Shown: one piece after another, positions 17,733-26,042 of the stretch | Numbering within the stretch: position 1 is the first letter of the stretch | How the letters are laid out: the number at the start of each line of letters is the position of its first letter | Assembly (NCBI RefSeq): GCF_001513955.1 | Contig: NZ_KQ948144.1 | Coordinates: 1,547,220 to 1,611,219 of the forward strand | DNA length: 64,000 nt | DNA from: Streptomyces pseudovenezuelae | GTDB taxonomy: Bacteria; Actinomycetota; Actinomycetes; Streptomycetales; Streptomycetaceae | Direction: 5' to 3' | The notes under the pieces: generated by a model | The model's input: the letters and a program-made list of their open reading frames with translations, nothing else | What the model was told of the DNA's origin: nothing | The model's database searches: none | Made by a program: the position numbers and the translations under genes

Positions 17733-19633
17733 CCGCGCCGCATGTGTCGCCCCCCGACGACCCGACGCACCACCTCGACCTGCCGCCCACCGACCCGCTC
17801 CGCTCACCCCTCACCGGCTGGACCCGCGCCCACTGGGAAGCCGTCGCCGACCGCCTCCTCGACGGGCTGCTGCCCTACGCCACCCCCGGCTTCGCCCAGT
17901 ACCGGCTGCCCGGGCCGCCCAGCCACTCCGGCGCCTGGTCCGACGGGCTCGAAGGGTTCGCGCGGTCCTTCCTGCTCGCCGCCTTCCGCATCGCCGGGTC
18001 GGCGGGGCGGGTCGCTCCCGCGCTCGTCGAGCGGTACGCCGCCGGGCTCGCCGCCGGTACCGATCCGCACCACCCCGAGCACTGGCCGCCGATCACCGAC
18101 CGCGCCCAGCCGATGGTGGAGGCCGCCTCGGTCGCCCTCGCGCTGCACGAGACCCGGCCCTGGCTGTGGGACCGGCTCGACGACGGAGTGCGGGGCCGGG
18201 TGGTCGAGTGGCTGGGCGGGTTCGTCGGGGCCACCGCCAACGACTCCAACTGGCGGCTTTTCCAGGTGATCACGGAGGAGTTCCTGGCCTCCGTCGGCGC
18301 CCCGCACAGCCGGGCGGAGATCGAGGCGGGCCTCGCCCGGCTGGACGACTGGTACCGGGGCGGCGGCTGGTACACCGACGGCGACGGGAAGAAGTTCGAC
18401 TACTACAACGCCTGGGCGCTGCACCTGTACCCGGTGCTGTGGGCCCGGATCGCCGGACCGCGCGCCGACCCGGCGACCGTGGCCCGCCACCGCGACCGGC
18501 TGCGCGAGTTCCTCGGCGTCCACCAGTACTTCTTCGGCTCCGACGGCGCCCCCGTCCACCAGGGCCGCTCGCTCACCTACCGGTTCGCCGCCGCCGCCCC
18601 GCTCTGGGCGGGCGCCCTCTCCGACGCCACCCCGCTGCCGCCCGGCCGCACCCGGCGCCTGGCCTCGGGCACCCTGAAGCACTTCACCGAGCGGGGCGTC
18701 CCCGACGAGCGCGGCCTGCTCACCCTCGGCTGGTACCGGCCGTTCGAGGGAGTGCTCCAGCGCTACTCGGGTCCCGCCTCCCCGTACTGGGCGAGCAAGG
18801 CGTTCCTCGGTCTGCTGCTGCCGGCCGACCACCCCGTGTGGACGGCCCCCGAGGAACCCGGCCCCGTCGACACCGCCGACACCGTCCTCGCCCTGCCCGC
18901 CCCCGGCTGGCTGCTCCACTCGACCGCTTCCGACGGGATCGTCCGCCTCGTCAACCACGGCACCGACCGCCTCCCGCCCCCACCCGCCACCGACGCCGAC
19001 AGCCCGCACTACGCCAAGCTCGCCTACTCCACCGCCACCGCCCCCGAGACCCCCCTCGGCCCCGACAACCACCTCGCCCTGCTCGCCCCCGACGGCACCC
19101 CGTCACCGCGCGGCCGTATCCATCCGCTGGGCTGCGAAGGCCGTACGGCCGCCTCCTGGCACCGCGCACACGGGCACCGCGTCGAGACGGTGAGCGTGGT
19201 CCACGGGCCGTGGGAGGCGCGCGTGCACCATGTCCCGGGGAGCAACGTCCGCGCGCGGGAAGGGGGCTGGGCCATCGCTGACGACGCCGAGCCGCCGGTC
19301 GCCGAGTCCGGGCCGGGCTGGGCGCGGGTCCGCCGGGCCGCGGACGGACTGACGAGCACCGTCGTCGGCCTGTACGGCTGGGGCGAGGGCATGGGCAGGG
19401 TCGTGGCGGCCGAGGACACCAACGCCTGCGGGCGCCACTCGGCGACCCCCGTCCTCGAAGGCACCGGCCCCCTCCTGGTCACCCTCGTGGCCCTCGGCAC
19501 CGATGTGCGGGTCACGGGCGCGGGCGCCACCCTCACCGCAGCGGGCGCCGTCGAGATCCGCTTCCCCGACGGCACCCGCCTCAGTGCTGGGCCAGCGTCA
19601 CGGCCTGATCCAGCGCCTGGAGAAAGGAGTTGA
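17729..19633 (+). CDS. DUF2264 domain protein, probable carbohydrate-active enzyme
   Basis: A 634-residue cytoplasmic-looking protein without a signal peptide. The DUF2264 family signature is spread over residues 20-400: LTGWTRAHWEAVADRLL, then FSRYY-like segments, NDSNWRLFQVITEEFL, WYTDGDGKKFDYYNAWALHLYPVLWARI and PYWASKAFLGLLLPADHPVW. The family has an alpha/alpha-barrel-type N-terminal part and, as I recall, has been placed in CAZy as GH154; that assignment should be treated as memory. It overlaps the LacI gene by 4 bp and would process the imported sugar. The last 53 bp overlap the convergent cobC gene. Confidence 0.85.
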   Translation: MTAPHVSPPDDPTHHLDLPPTDPLRSPLTGWTRAHWEAVADRLLDGLLPYATPGFAQYRLPGPPSHSGAWSDGLEGFARSFLLAAFRIAGSAGRVAPALVERYAAGLAAGTDPHHPEHWPPITDRAQPMVEAASVALALHETRPWLWDRLDDGVRGRVVEWLGGFVGATANDSNWRLFQVITEEFLASVGAPHSRAEIEAGLARLDDWYRGGGWYTDGDGKKFDYYNAWALHLYPVLWARIAGPRADPATVARHRDRLREFLGVHQYFFGSDGAPVHQGRSLTYRFAAAAPLWAGALSDATPLPPGRTRRLASGTLKHFTERGVPDERGLLTLGWYRPFEGVLQRYSGPASPYWASKAFLGLLLPADHPVWTAPEEPGPVDTADTVLALPAPGWLLHSTASDGIVRLVNHGTDRLPPPPATDADSPHYAKLAYSTATAPETPLGPDNHLALLAPDGTPSPRGRIHPLGCEGRTAASWHRAHGHRVETVSVVHGPWEARVHHVPGSNVRAREGGWAIADDAEPPVAESGPGWARVRRAADGLTSTVVGLYGWGEGMGRVVAAEDTNACGRHSATPVLEGTGPLLVTLVALGTDVRVTGAGATLTAAGAVEIRFPDGTRLSAGPASRPDPAPGERS

Positions 19634-20651
19634 CCGTCGCCCGGTCCCGCACCGCGAGCCGCAGCCACTCCTCACCGAGCCCCGGGAAGGTGTCCCCGCG
19701 CCGCACCGCGAACCCCAGGTCGCGCAGATGCCGCCGGACGTCCGTTGCCCTCGGCAGGCGGACCAGGACGAAGGGGCCCTGCGCCGGTTCGACCACCCGC
19801 AGGCCGTCCGGGGCGAACTCCCGCAGCCCGGCGACGAGATGGGCCCGGTCGGTGGCCACGCGGTGGGCCGCGTGGGCGGCCTCCGCCAGGGCCCGGGGCT
19901 CCGTGCACGCCACGGCCGCCGCGAGAGCGGGAGTGGAGACCGGCCACAGGGGCTGGGCCCGCTCCAGGCCGGCGATCGTCTCCGGGGCGGCGAGGACGTA
20001 ACCGATGCGGAGCCCGGCCAGGCCCCAGGTCTTGGTCAGGCTGCGCAGGACGACGAGTCCGGGCACGTCCGTGCGCCCGGCCAGGGCCTCGCGCTCGCCC
20101 GGCACCGCGTCCAGGAACGCCTCGTCCACCACCAGCGTGCGCCCGGGACGGGCCAGTCCGGCGATCGTGTCGGCCGGGTGCAGGACCGAGGTGGGGTTGG
20201 TCGGGTTTCCCACGACCACCAGGTCGGCCTCCTCGGGGACCGCCGCCGGGTCGAACCGGAAACCGTCCTCCTCCCGCAGCAGCACCCGGTGGACCTCGTG
20301 CCCGGCATCCCGCAGCGCCGCCTCCGGCTCGGTGAACTGCGGGTGCACCACCACGGCATGACGAACCGTCAGAGCGCGGGCGAGCAGCACGAACGCCTCG
20401 GCGGCCCCCGCCGTCAGCAGCACCCGCTCCACCGGCACCCCGTGCCGGACGGCCACCGCCGCCCGCGCCTGCCGGCCGTCGGGATAGGCGGCGAGCCCGG
20501 CCAGCGACCCGGCGATCCGCTCCCGCAGCCAGGCCGGGGGAGTGTCCGCGCGGACGTTGACGGCGAGGTCGGTGAGCCGCGCCCCGTCGTCCCGCACCTC
20601 GGCGTCGCCGTGGTGCCGCAGATCGTGGCCCCCGGCCCGGTCAGTGCGCAT
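19581..20651 (-). CDS. cobC: Threonine-phosphate decarboxylase-like PLP enzyme (Rv2231c-family CobC)
   Basis: A 356-residue class I/II PLP enzyme related to histidinol-phosphate aminotransferase and CobD/CobC. These make the (R)-1-amino-2-propanol phosphate linker of cobalamin from L-threonine phosphate. Visible are AVNVRADTPPAWL, LVVVGNPTNPTSVL and the PLP lysine region LRSLTKTWGLAGLRIGYVLA. The ATG at 20651 lies inside the end of cbiX (11-bp overlap). It is the last gene of the second cob operon, and its 3' end overlaps the DUF2264 gene by 53 bp. The name CobC follows the actinobacterial usage. Confidence 0.88.
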   Translation of the reverse strand: MRTDRAGGHDLRHHGDAEVRDDGARLTDLAVNVRADTPPAWLRERIAGSLAGLAAYPDGRQARAAVAVRHGVPVERVLLTAGAAEAFVLLARALTVRHAVVVHPQFTEPEAALRDAGHEVHRVLLREEDGFRFDPAAVPEEADLVVVGNPTNPTSVLHPADTIAGLARPGRTLVVDEAFLDAVPGEREALAGRTDVPGLVVLRSLTKTWGLAGLRIGYVLAAPETIAGLERAQPLWPVSTPALAAAVACTEPRALAEAAHAAHRVATDRAHLVAGLREFAPDGLRVVEPAQGPFVLVRLPRATDVRRHLRDLGFAVRRGDTFPGLGEEWLRLAVRDRATVNSFLQALDQAVTLAQH

Positions 20652-21570
20652 GGGTGTGGCTTCCGTGGTGGTGGCCGTGGCCGTGGTGGTGGTCGTCGTC
20701 GTCCGGGTGGAAGTGCGGCTGCTGCGGCAGGCCCACCTTGTCCTCGAACCCGGGCAGCGCGATGCGGTACACGCACGAGTCGCAGTTCATCCGCAGATCG
20801 CCCTTGACGGCCTCCTGGTAGCGCTCCATCACCAGGTCCAGCAGCTCCGGCTCCGGGCCGATGACGTCGGCGGAACGCACCTCGACCTCCGGATGCGCGG
20901 CCGCCCAGCCCTCGGTCTGCTGCCGCACCCGGTCCGGCAGGATCCCGGTGAACAGGAAGTAGGGCAGGACGACGATCCTGCGCGCGCCCAGGGCCACGCA
21001 CCGGTCGAGTCCGCTCGGCACGTCCGGCGCGGCCAGCGACACGAAGGCCGTCTCCACGCCCGCGTAGCCGCGCCCCTCCCACAGCAGCCGGGCCGCCTTG
21101 TACACCTCCGCGTTGGCGTCGGGGTCCGTGGAGCCGCGGCCCACGAGCAGCACGGTGACGTCCGCCCGGTCCATCGGAGTACGGCTCCCGGTGGCGCCGA
21201 GCGCCTCGTCGAGGCGCCGCTCCAGCACGTTCAGCAGCGCCGGGTGCGGGCCCAGCGGACGGCCGTAGGTGTAGGAGATCCCCGGGTGGCGTTCCTTCTC
21301 GCGGGACAGCGCGGCCGGGATGTCGCCCTTGGCGTGCCCGGCGGACACCAGCATCAGCGGCACGGCGGCGAACCGGCGGACACCGCGCTCGACCAGCTCG
21401 GTCACCGCGTCGCCCAGCGGTGGCGGGGACAGCTCGATGAAGCCGCCCGCGACGGGCAGTTCGGGATGGCGGGCCCCCAGCTCCCGGACGAAGTCGCGGA
21501 ACGCCTCGGCTCCGGCCTCGTCCCGGGTGCCATGACCGGCGATGAGCAGGGCGGGCGGCGGGGTGGTCAC
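20641..21570 (-). CDS. cbiX: Sirohydrochlorin chelatase with His-rich tail
   Basis: A 309-residue class II chelatase of the CbiX/SirB type. Two homologous halves are visible: LLIAGHGTRDEAGAEAF with AVPLMLVSAGHAKGDIP, and LLVGRGSTDPDANAEV with VVLPYFLFTGILPDRV. A C-terminal extension has MNCDSCVYRIALPG (CxxC) and then a tail of His and Asp (about residues 285-309, with clusters DDDDHHHGHGHHHG) that could store or capture metal. It inserts Co(II) (or Fe(II)) into sirohydrochlorin. The GTG start at 21570 overlaps the cobH stop. Confidence 0.92.
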   Translation of the reverse strand: MTTPPPALLIAGHGTRDEAGAEAFRDFVRELGARHPELPVAGGFIELSPPPLGDAVTELVERGVRRFAAVPLMLVSAGHAKGDIPAALSREKERHPGISYTYGRPLGPHPALLNVLERRLDEALGATGSRTPMDRADVTVLLVGRGSTDPDANAEVYKAARLLWEGRGYAGVETAFVSLAAPDVPSGLDRCVALGARRIVVLPYFLFTGILPDRVRQQTEGWAAAHPEVEVRSADVIGPEPELLDLVMERYQEAVKGDLRMNCDSCVYRIALPGFEDKVGLPQQPHFHPDDDDHHHGHGHHHGSHTHAH

Positions 21571-22157
21571 GATGTCTCCTCAGCGGGGTGGGTGGGGTGG
21601 TACAGCAGGGCGTTGAGCGCGGCGGAGGCCACGGCGGACCCGCCCTTCTCGGACACGTTGCTCACAGCGGGCAGGCCGCTCTCGCGCAGCGCGGCCTTGG
21701 ACTCGACCGCGCCGACGAAACCGACGGGCAGCCCGATGACCAGCGCCGGGGCCGCGTCCAGGGTCAGCAGCTCCTCCAGCGCGGTGGGGGCGTTGCCGAT
21801 CACCCAGATCGCCCCCGGGCCGACCTGCTCGTGGGCGAGACGGATCGCATGGGCCGAACGGGTCAGCCCGGGGCCGGACTCGGCGTCCCGCAGCCGGCAG
21901 ACGGTCTCCCGCCGGGTGATGCCCGCCGCGACCATCTCCACGTCGGTGACGACCGGCGCCCCGGAGTGCAGCGCGGCGTGCGCCTTCTCCAACTCGGCCT
22001 CGTCCATGACGAGATCGGTGGCGTACTCCAGATCGGCGGCGGAGTGGATGACCCGCTCCACCACCGCCCGGGTCAGCGGCGGGAAGTGCGAGGTGTCCAG
22101 GCGGGCACGCAGCCGCCGGTAGGACTCCACCTCGATCGGGTGGACGACACGGTTCAC
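21567..22157 (-). CDS. cobH: Precorrin-8X methylmutase
   Basis: A 196-residue enzyme that moves the C-11 methyl to C-12, giving hydrogenobyrinate. The catalytic histidine region VVERVIHSAADLEYA and the motif GNAPTALEELL...IGLPVGFVGAVESK are intact. Near full length, GTG start at 22157 overlapping the cobJ stop (GTGA). It is in the second cob operon between cbiG/cobJ and cbiX. Confidence 0.95.
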   Translation of the reverse strand: MNRVVHPIEVESYRRLRARLDTSHFPPLTRAVVERVIHSAADLEYATDLVMDEAELEKAHAALHSGAPVVTDVEMVAAGITRRETVCRLRDAESGPGLTRSAHAIRLAHEQVGPGAIWVIGNAPTALEELLTLDAAPALVIGLPVGFVGAVESKAALRESGLPAVSNVSEKGGSAVASAALNALLYHPTHPAEETS

Positions 22158-23845
22158 TTCGAGCCCTCCTCCGACGTCTGCCAGCGGTAGCCGCGCGGCG
22201 TCACCATGCGCCCCGCGATGTCACGGGTCGCCGTGTTGCCCACGGTCACGACCGTCATCATGTCGACCGTCGCCGGGTCGAGAGCGGCCAGTGTCGTCAG
22301 GCGGCCGGACTCGTCGGGCCGGGAGGCGTTGCGTACGACGCCGACCGGCGTGGTGGGCTCCCGGTGCTCGGCGAGGATCGCGAGCGCCTTGGGCAGCTGC
22401 CAGTCCCGGCCCCGGGAACGGGGGTTGTAGAACGTGACCACGATGTCCGCCTCGGCCGCCGCGCGCACCCGCCGCTCGATGACCTCCCACGGGGTGTGCA
22501 GGTCGGACAGGCTGATGGACACGTGGTCGTGGCCCAGCGGGGCCCCCAGGATCGCGGCCGCCGCGAGTGCCGCGGTCACCCCCGGAACGCCGATCACGTC
22601 GATGTCGTCGGAGGCCTCGGCGAGCGCGGGGGAGGCCATGGCGTACACCCCGGCGTCCCCGCTGCCGATGAGCGCGACCGCCTGGCCCTTGCGGGCCTCC
22701 TCGACGGCCGTGCGCGCCCGCTCCTCCTCGGCCCCCAGGCCCGACTCCAGGACCCGGGTGCCGGGCCGCAGCAGATCGCGGATCTGGTCGACGTACTGAT
22801 CGAGCCCGACCAGCACGGAAGCCCGCTGGAGCTCCGCCCGCGCGCGGGGCGTGAGCAGGTCCCGGGCGCCCGGTCCGAGTCCCACGACCGCGAGCCGGCC
22901 GCGCGCGGGACGCCGTACGACCGCGCAGGTCGCCATGGCGGGCGTGGCGGCCGATTTCCGCTTGGGGACGAGGAGTTCACCGCCACCGATCAGCGCGGCG
23001 GCCTCCGCGACCGACGGTGTGCCGACGGCCGCCAGGGGCGCGTCCGAGGGGTTGGGCACCTCGACGGCGGCCAGCTCCTCGGCGGAGTGGGTCACCAGGG
23101 GCACACCGAGCCGCCCGGCCGCCGCGACGATCCCCGGCTCCTCGGCCTTGGCGTCCACGGTGGCGAGTTCGGCGATCGACCTCGTCGACAGCCCCGCCTC
23201 GCGCAACGAGCCCTCGATCAACTCCAGTACCTCTTCGGCGGGCGCGTCCTTGGAGGCGCCGACGCCGACCACGAGCGTGGGCGGCCGCAGCACGACCTCC
23301 CGCTCGGAGAGCTCGACGAGCCGGTCCGTGACACGGATGCCGTACGCCCCCTCCCCGGCGACCGGCAGCGGCGGCAGCGGCCAGTCCGACTCGTTGTGCA
23401 GGGCGACGGGTTCCCCGTCCAGGAGGGCCCGCGACACGGCCGCCACCGCTCCCTCCACCGGCAGCCCCAGGGTGTCGAGCCCCGGCACCCCCACCGCGTC
23501 GGTCGCCGTCGTCACCACGGGCTCGGCGCCGAGCAACTCCCCGGCCTCCCGGGCGAGTTCGTTGGCGCCGCCGCCGTGGCCGCCGACCAGGGAGACGGCG
23601 AACCGCCCGCCCTCGTCGACGCACACCACACCCGGGTCGGACGCCTTGTCGCCGAGCAGCGGCGCGATCAGGCGGACGACCGCCCCCGTGGCCAGGAAGC
23701 ACACGAGCTGCTCGCACTCCGCGAACGCCCGCCGTACGGCGTCCCCCACGGGGCCGTCGTACACGCGCGTGCGGTCCGGCCAGGCCGCGGCCAGCCGGTC
23801 GCGTGCCGCCGCTCCCGCCGCGGTGGCGGAAATAAGGCCGATCAC
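22154..23845 (-). CDS. cobJ: CbiG-CobJ fusion: cobalamin biosynthesis protein / precorrin-3B C17-methyltransferase
   Basis: A 563-residue two-domain protein. Residues 1-310 are CbiG-like (VIGLISATAAG, FLATGAVVRLIAPLLGDK, SLVGGHGGGANELARE, PTLVVGVGASKDAPAEEVLELI), associated with ring contraction and lactone opening in the cobalt-early route. Residues 320-563 are a SAM-dependent tetrapyrrole methylase, CobJ (LAVVGLGPGARDLLTPRARAEL, ALIGSGDAGVYAMA, VTFYNPRSRGRDWQLPKAL, VVTVGNTATRDI). The start GTG at 23845 overlaps the cobL stop. Longer in-frame extension upstream is only antisense of cobL. The fusion brings together a component typical of the anaerobic route and the ring-contracting methylase. 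Confidence 0.93.
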   Translation of the reverse strand: MIGLISATAAGAAARDRLAAAWPDRTRVYDGPVGDAVRRAFAECEQLVCFLATGAVVRLIAPLLGDKASDPGVVCVDEGGRFAVSLVGGHGGGANELAREAGELLGAEPVVTTATDAVGVPGLDTLGLPVEGAVAAVSRALLDGEPVALHNESDWPLPPLPVAGEGAYGIRVTDRLVELSEREVVLRPPTLVVGVGASKDAPAEEVLELIEGSLREAGLSTRSIAELATVDAKAEEPGIVAAAGRLGVPLVTHSAEELAAVEVPNPSDAPLAAVGTPSVAEAAALIGGGELLVPKRKSAATPAMATCAVVRRPARGRLAVVGLGPGARDLLTPRARAELQRASVLVGLDQYVDQIRDLLRPGTRVLESGLGAEEERARTAVEEARKGQAVALIGSGDAGVYAMASPALAEASDDIDVIGVPGVTAALAAAAILGAPLGHDHVSISLSDLHTPWEVIERRVRAAAEADIVVTFYNPRSRGRDWQLPKALAILAEHREPTTPVGVVRNASRPDESGRLTTLAALDPATVDMMTVVTVGNTATRDIAGRMVTPRGYRWQTSEEGSK

Positions 23846-25119
23846 TGAGCAACTCCCTCTCGATACACGGGGTTTCTGACGCCCCACAGCAGGAAAACCG
23901 GATTGGTCGCCGCGAGCCGGGTCACGTCCCCGGGCAGCGGCGCGAGCCGGGACGACTGCAGCAGTACGCCGTCGCAGTCCAGCCCGGCGTCGGTGAGGGC
24001 CGCGCGGACGGCCGGCACCCGGTCGAGCGCGGCCATCGCCACGACGACACTCCGCCGGGCCCGGCGGGCACAGGCGGCGACGATCCCGGGCAGCTCGCGT
24101 CCGCCGCCACCGACGAACACGGCGTCGGGATCGTCCAGTTCGGCGAGCGCGTCCGGTGCCGACCCGTGGACGACCTGGACGTCGGCCCCGTGCGCGGCCG
24201 CGTTGGCGCGGATCCGCTCGACTCCGTCGGCGGCCTTCTCGACCGCGACGACGGCGGCACCGAGCCGCGCACACTCCACGGCCACGGACCCGGACCCGGC
24301 ACCGACGTCCCAGACCAGCTCCCCGAGCCGGGGCCCGAGCCGTGCGAGCGCGAGCGCCCGCACCTCGAACTTGGTGATCATGGAGTCGCGGTGTGCGAAC
24401 TCGCCTTCTTCCAGGGCCCATTGAGAGGGGGGTGGGGGAGGCCCGGCGACGGTGCGCACGGCACCGAGAGCCCGCCGCTCGTCGAGACAGAGGACGACAC
24501 TGACGGCCGTACCCCAGTCGCGTCCCGCGGCCTCGGCGGGGGTGACGCGTTCGACGCACTCGTCCTCGGTGCCGAGGGCAGAGGCAACGAGGAGTACGCG
24601 TTCCAGGGGCGCGGGGAACTGCGCGACCAGCCCCGACGGCGCCGCACCCGCCCCCCTGCCCAACGCGGCACCAAGCTCCGCAGGACCCGCCCCGGGCCCG
24701 GTCAGCACCGCCACCTTCGGATGTGCCCGGCACACGTTCACCGCCGTCCGCAGATCCCGCCCATGCGCGCTGACCACCACCGCGTCGTCCCACGGCAACC
24801 CCACCCGGGCGAACGCGGCGGCCACGGAGGACACACCGGGACGGACGTCCAGCGCCGCCGCCCCGAACCGCTCCGCCAGCACCCGCACGATCCCGAAGAA
24901 CCCGGGGTCGCCGGAGGCCAGCACGACGACCCGGCTGCCCTTGTCGTGATGGCGTTCGATGATGTCCAGCGCCGGAGCCAGCGGTCCGAGGACGACCCGC
25001 TCGGCGTCCGCCGGGACCGCCGCCGCCTCCAGGTGCCGCCGCCCGCCCACGACCAGCTCGGCCCCGGCCAGGGACTCCGCGGGCGCCGCCGCCGTCCCCG
25101 TACCCACGACCGTGATCAC
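23842..25119 (-). CDS. cobL: Precorrin-6Y C5,15-methyltransferase (decarboxylating), CbiE-CbiT type
   Basis: A 425-residue bifunctional methylase. The N-terminal CbiE-like domain (ITVVGTGTAAAPAESL, LASGDPGFFGIVRVLAERFG, LPWDDAVVVSAHGRD) methylates C5. The C-terminal CbiT-like domain from about residue 245 (MITKFEVRALALARLGPRLGELVWDVGAGSGSVAVECARLG) methylates C15 and decarboxylates. Residues about 162-172 (GLVAQFPAPL) are encoded by a copy of a dispersed intergenic repeat, an in-frame insertion near the end of the CbiE part. The GTG at 25119 overlaps the cobM stop by 4 bp. Confidence 0.93.
   Translation of the reverse strand: MITVVGTGTAAAPAESLAGAELVVGGRRHLEAAAVPADAERVVLGPLAPALDIIERHHDKGSRVVVLASGDPGFFGIVRVLAERFGAAALDVRPGVSSVAAAFARVGLPWDDAVVVSAHGRDLRTAVNVCRAHPKVAVLTGPGAGPAELGAALGRGAGAAPSGLVAQFPAPLERVLLVASALGTEDECVERVTPAEAAGRDWGTAVSVVLCLDERRALGAVRTVAGPPPPPSQWALEEGEFAHRDSMITKFEVRALALARLGPRLGELVWDVGAGSGSVAVECARLGAAVVAVEKAADGVERIRANAAAHGADVQVVHGSAPDALAELDDPDAVFVGGGGRELPGIVAACARRARRSVVVAMAALDRVPAVRAALTDAGLDCDGVLLQSSRLAPLPGDVTRLAATNPVFLLWGVRNPVYREGVAQ
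24605..24634 (+). repeat. Dispersed Streptomyces repeat A, in-frame copy in cobL
   Basis: A 30-bp copy of the element containing GCGCGGGGAACTGCGCGACC. It is identical over all 30 bases to the inverted copy at 28149-28178. Read antisense within cobL it encodes LVAQFPAPL. Confidence 0.85.
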
Positions 25120-25937
25120 GTTCCGGCGCCCTTCGCCGCCCGCAGCGCCCGCCGGGCCTCCGGGTCGGCCTTGCGGTACCCGTGGAAGTGGCCGGGGTGG
25201 TACAGGTGCGACCGCGTGCCCTCGGCGTCCAGCGCCGGACCGACCAGGAACAGCGTGTGCTTCCACAGCTTGTGCTCCTTGACGGTCTCCTCCAGCGTCT
25301 CGATCGTGCACCGCACCACCAGCTCCTCGGGCCAGGTCGCCTGGTAGGCGACCACGACCGGCGTGGACGTCGGATAGCCGCCCTCCAGCAGCTCGCGCAC
25401 CAACTGGCCACTGCGCGCGGCGGACAGGAAGATCGCCATGGTGGTGCCGTGCTTGGCGAACTCCCGCACCTCCTCACCGGGCGGCATCGGCGTCTTGCCG
25501 CCGCCGAGCCGGGTGAGCACCACGGACTGCGCGACCTCGGGGATGGTCAGCTCGCGCTGGGCGAGGGCGGCCACCGCCGAGAAGGCGGAGACCCCGGGCA
25601 CGACCTCGGTGGCGATGCCGATCCGCGCGCACCGGTCGAGCTGCTCCTGCGTACCGCCCCACAGGGCGGGGTCGCCGGAGTGGATCCGTGCGACCTGGAG
25701 ACCCTCCTCGCGGGCCCGCTCGTACACGGCGACCACGTCCTCCAGCGACATGGTCGCCGAGTCGAGGATCTCCGCGTCCTTCCGCGCGTGGTCGAGGACC
25801 TCCGCCTGCACCAGGCTCGCGGCCCAGATCACGACGTCCGCCTCGGCGATGGCGCGCGCGGCCCGGAACGTCAGCAGATCGGCGGCGCCGGGGCCGGCAC
25901 CGACGAAGGTCACCTTGCCGGTGGGGGCAACGGCCAT
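25116..25937 (-). CDS. cobM: Precorrin-4 C11-methyltransferase
   Basis: A 273-residue SAM-dependent tetrapyrrole methylase. It shows VTFVGAGPGAADLLTFRAARAIAEADVVIWAASLV, ARIHSGDPALWGGTQEQLDRC and VVPGVSAFSAVAALAQRELTIPEVAQSVVLTR, all characteristic of CobM/CbiF. The ATG at 25937 was chosen, giving MAVAPTGKVTFVGAG, with GAGAGGA upstream. A GTG/ATG pair at 25958/25955 would add seven residues. It is the first gene of the second cob operon, divergent from the ZIP transporter. Confidence 0.94.
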   Translation of the reverse strand: MAVAPTGKVTFVGAGPGAADLLTFRAARAIAEADVVIWAASLVQAEVLDHARKDAEILDSATMSLEDVVAVYERAREEGLQVARIHSGDPALWGGTQEQLDRCARIGIATEVVPGVSAFSAVAALAQRELTIPEVAQSVVLTRLGGGKTPMPPGEEVREFAKHGTTMAIFLSAARSGQLVRELLEGGYPTSTPVVVAYQATWPEELVVRCTIETLEETVKEHKLWKHTLFLVGPALDAEGTRSHLYHPGHFHGYRKADPEARRALRAAKGAGT

Positions 25938-26042
25938 GGAAATCGGTCCTCTCATCACAAAAGTCGGGAAAAGGTCTTACGGCTGCGGTCGGCGAGGTGG
26001 CCGGATGTGCGCGAACGGGGGTTGATCGGATACCAAGGCCCT
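25938..26042. promoter_or_regulatory. Divergent control region between cobM and the ZIP transporter
   Basis: 105 bp shared by the second cob operon (minus) and the ZIP gene (plus). I find no cobalamin riboswitch core here and no clear palindrome, so the second cob operon is not controlled like the first. No promoter hexamers are convincing. Confidence 0.5.

Noticed and set aside
23846..25477. N-terminal extension of the CbiG-CobJ frame to 1107 residues
   Set aside because: The added part is an alternative frame of cobL and cobM; CbiG begins at the GTG at 23845 with the normal GTGA overlap.
25938..26042. Second cobalamin riboswitch upstream of cobM
   Set aside because: None of the B12-box core segments seen at 37850-37922 is present on either strand, and only 105 bp are available.
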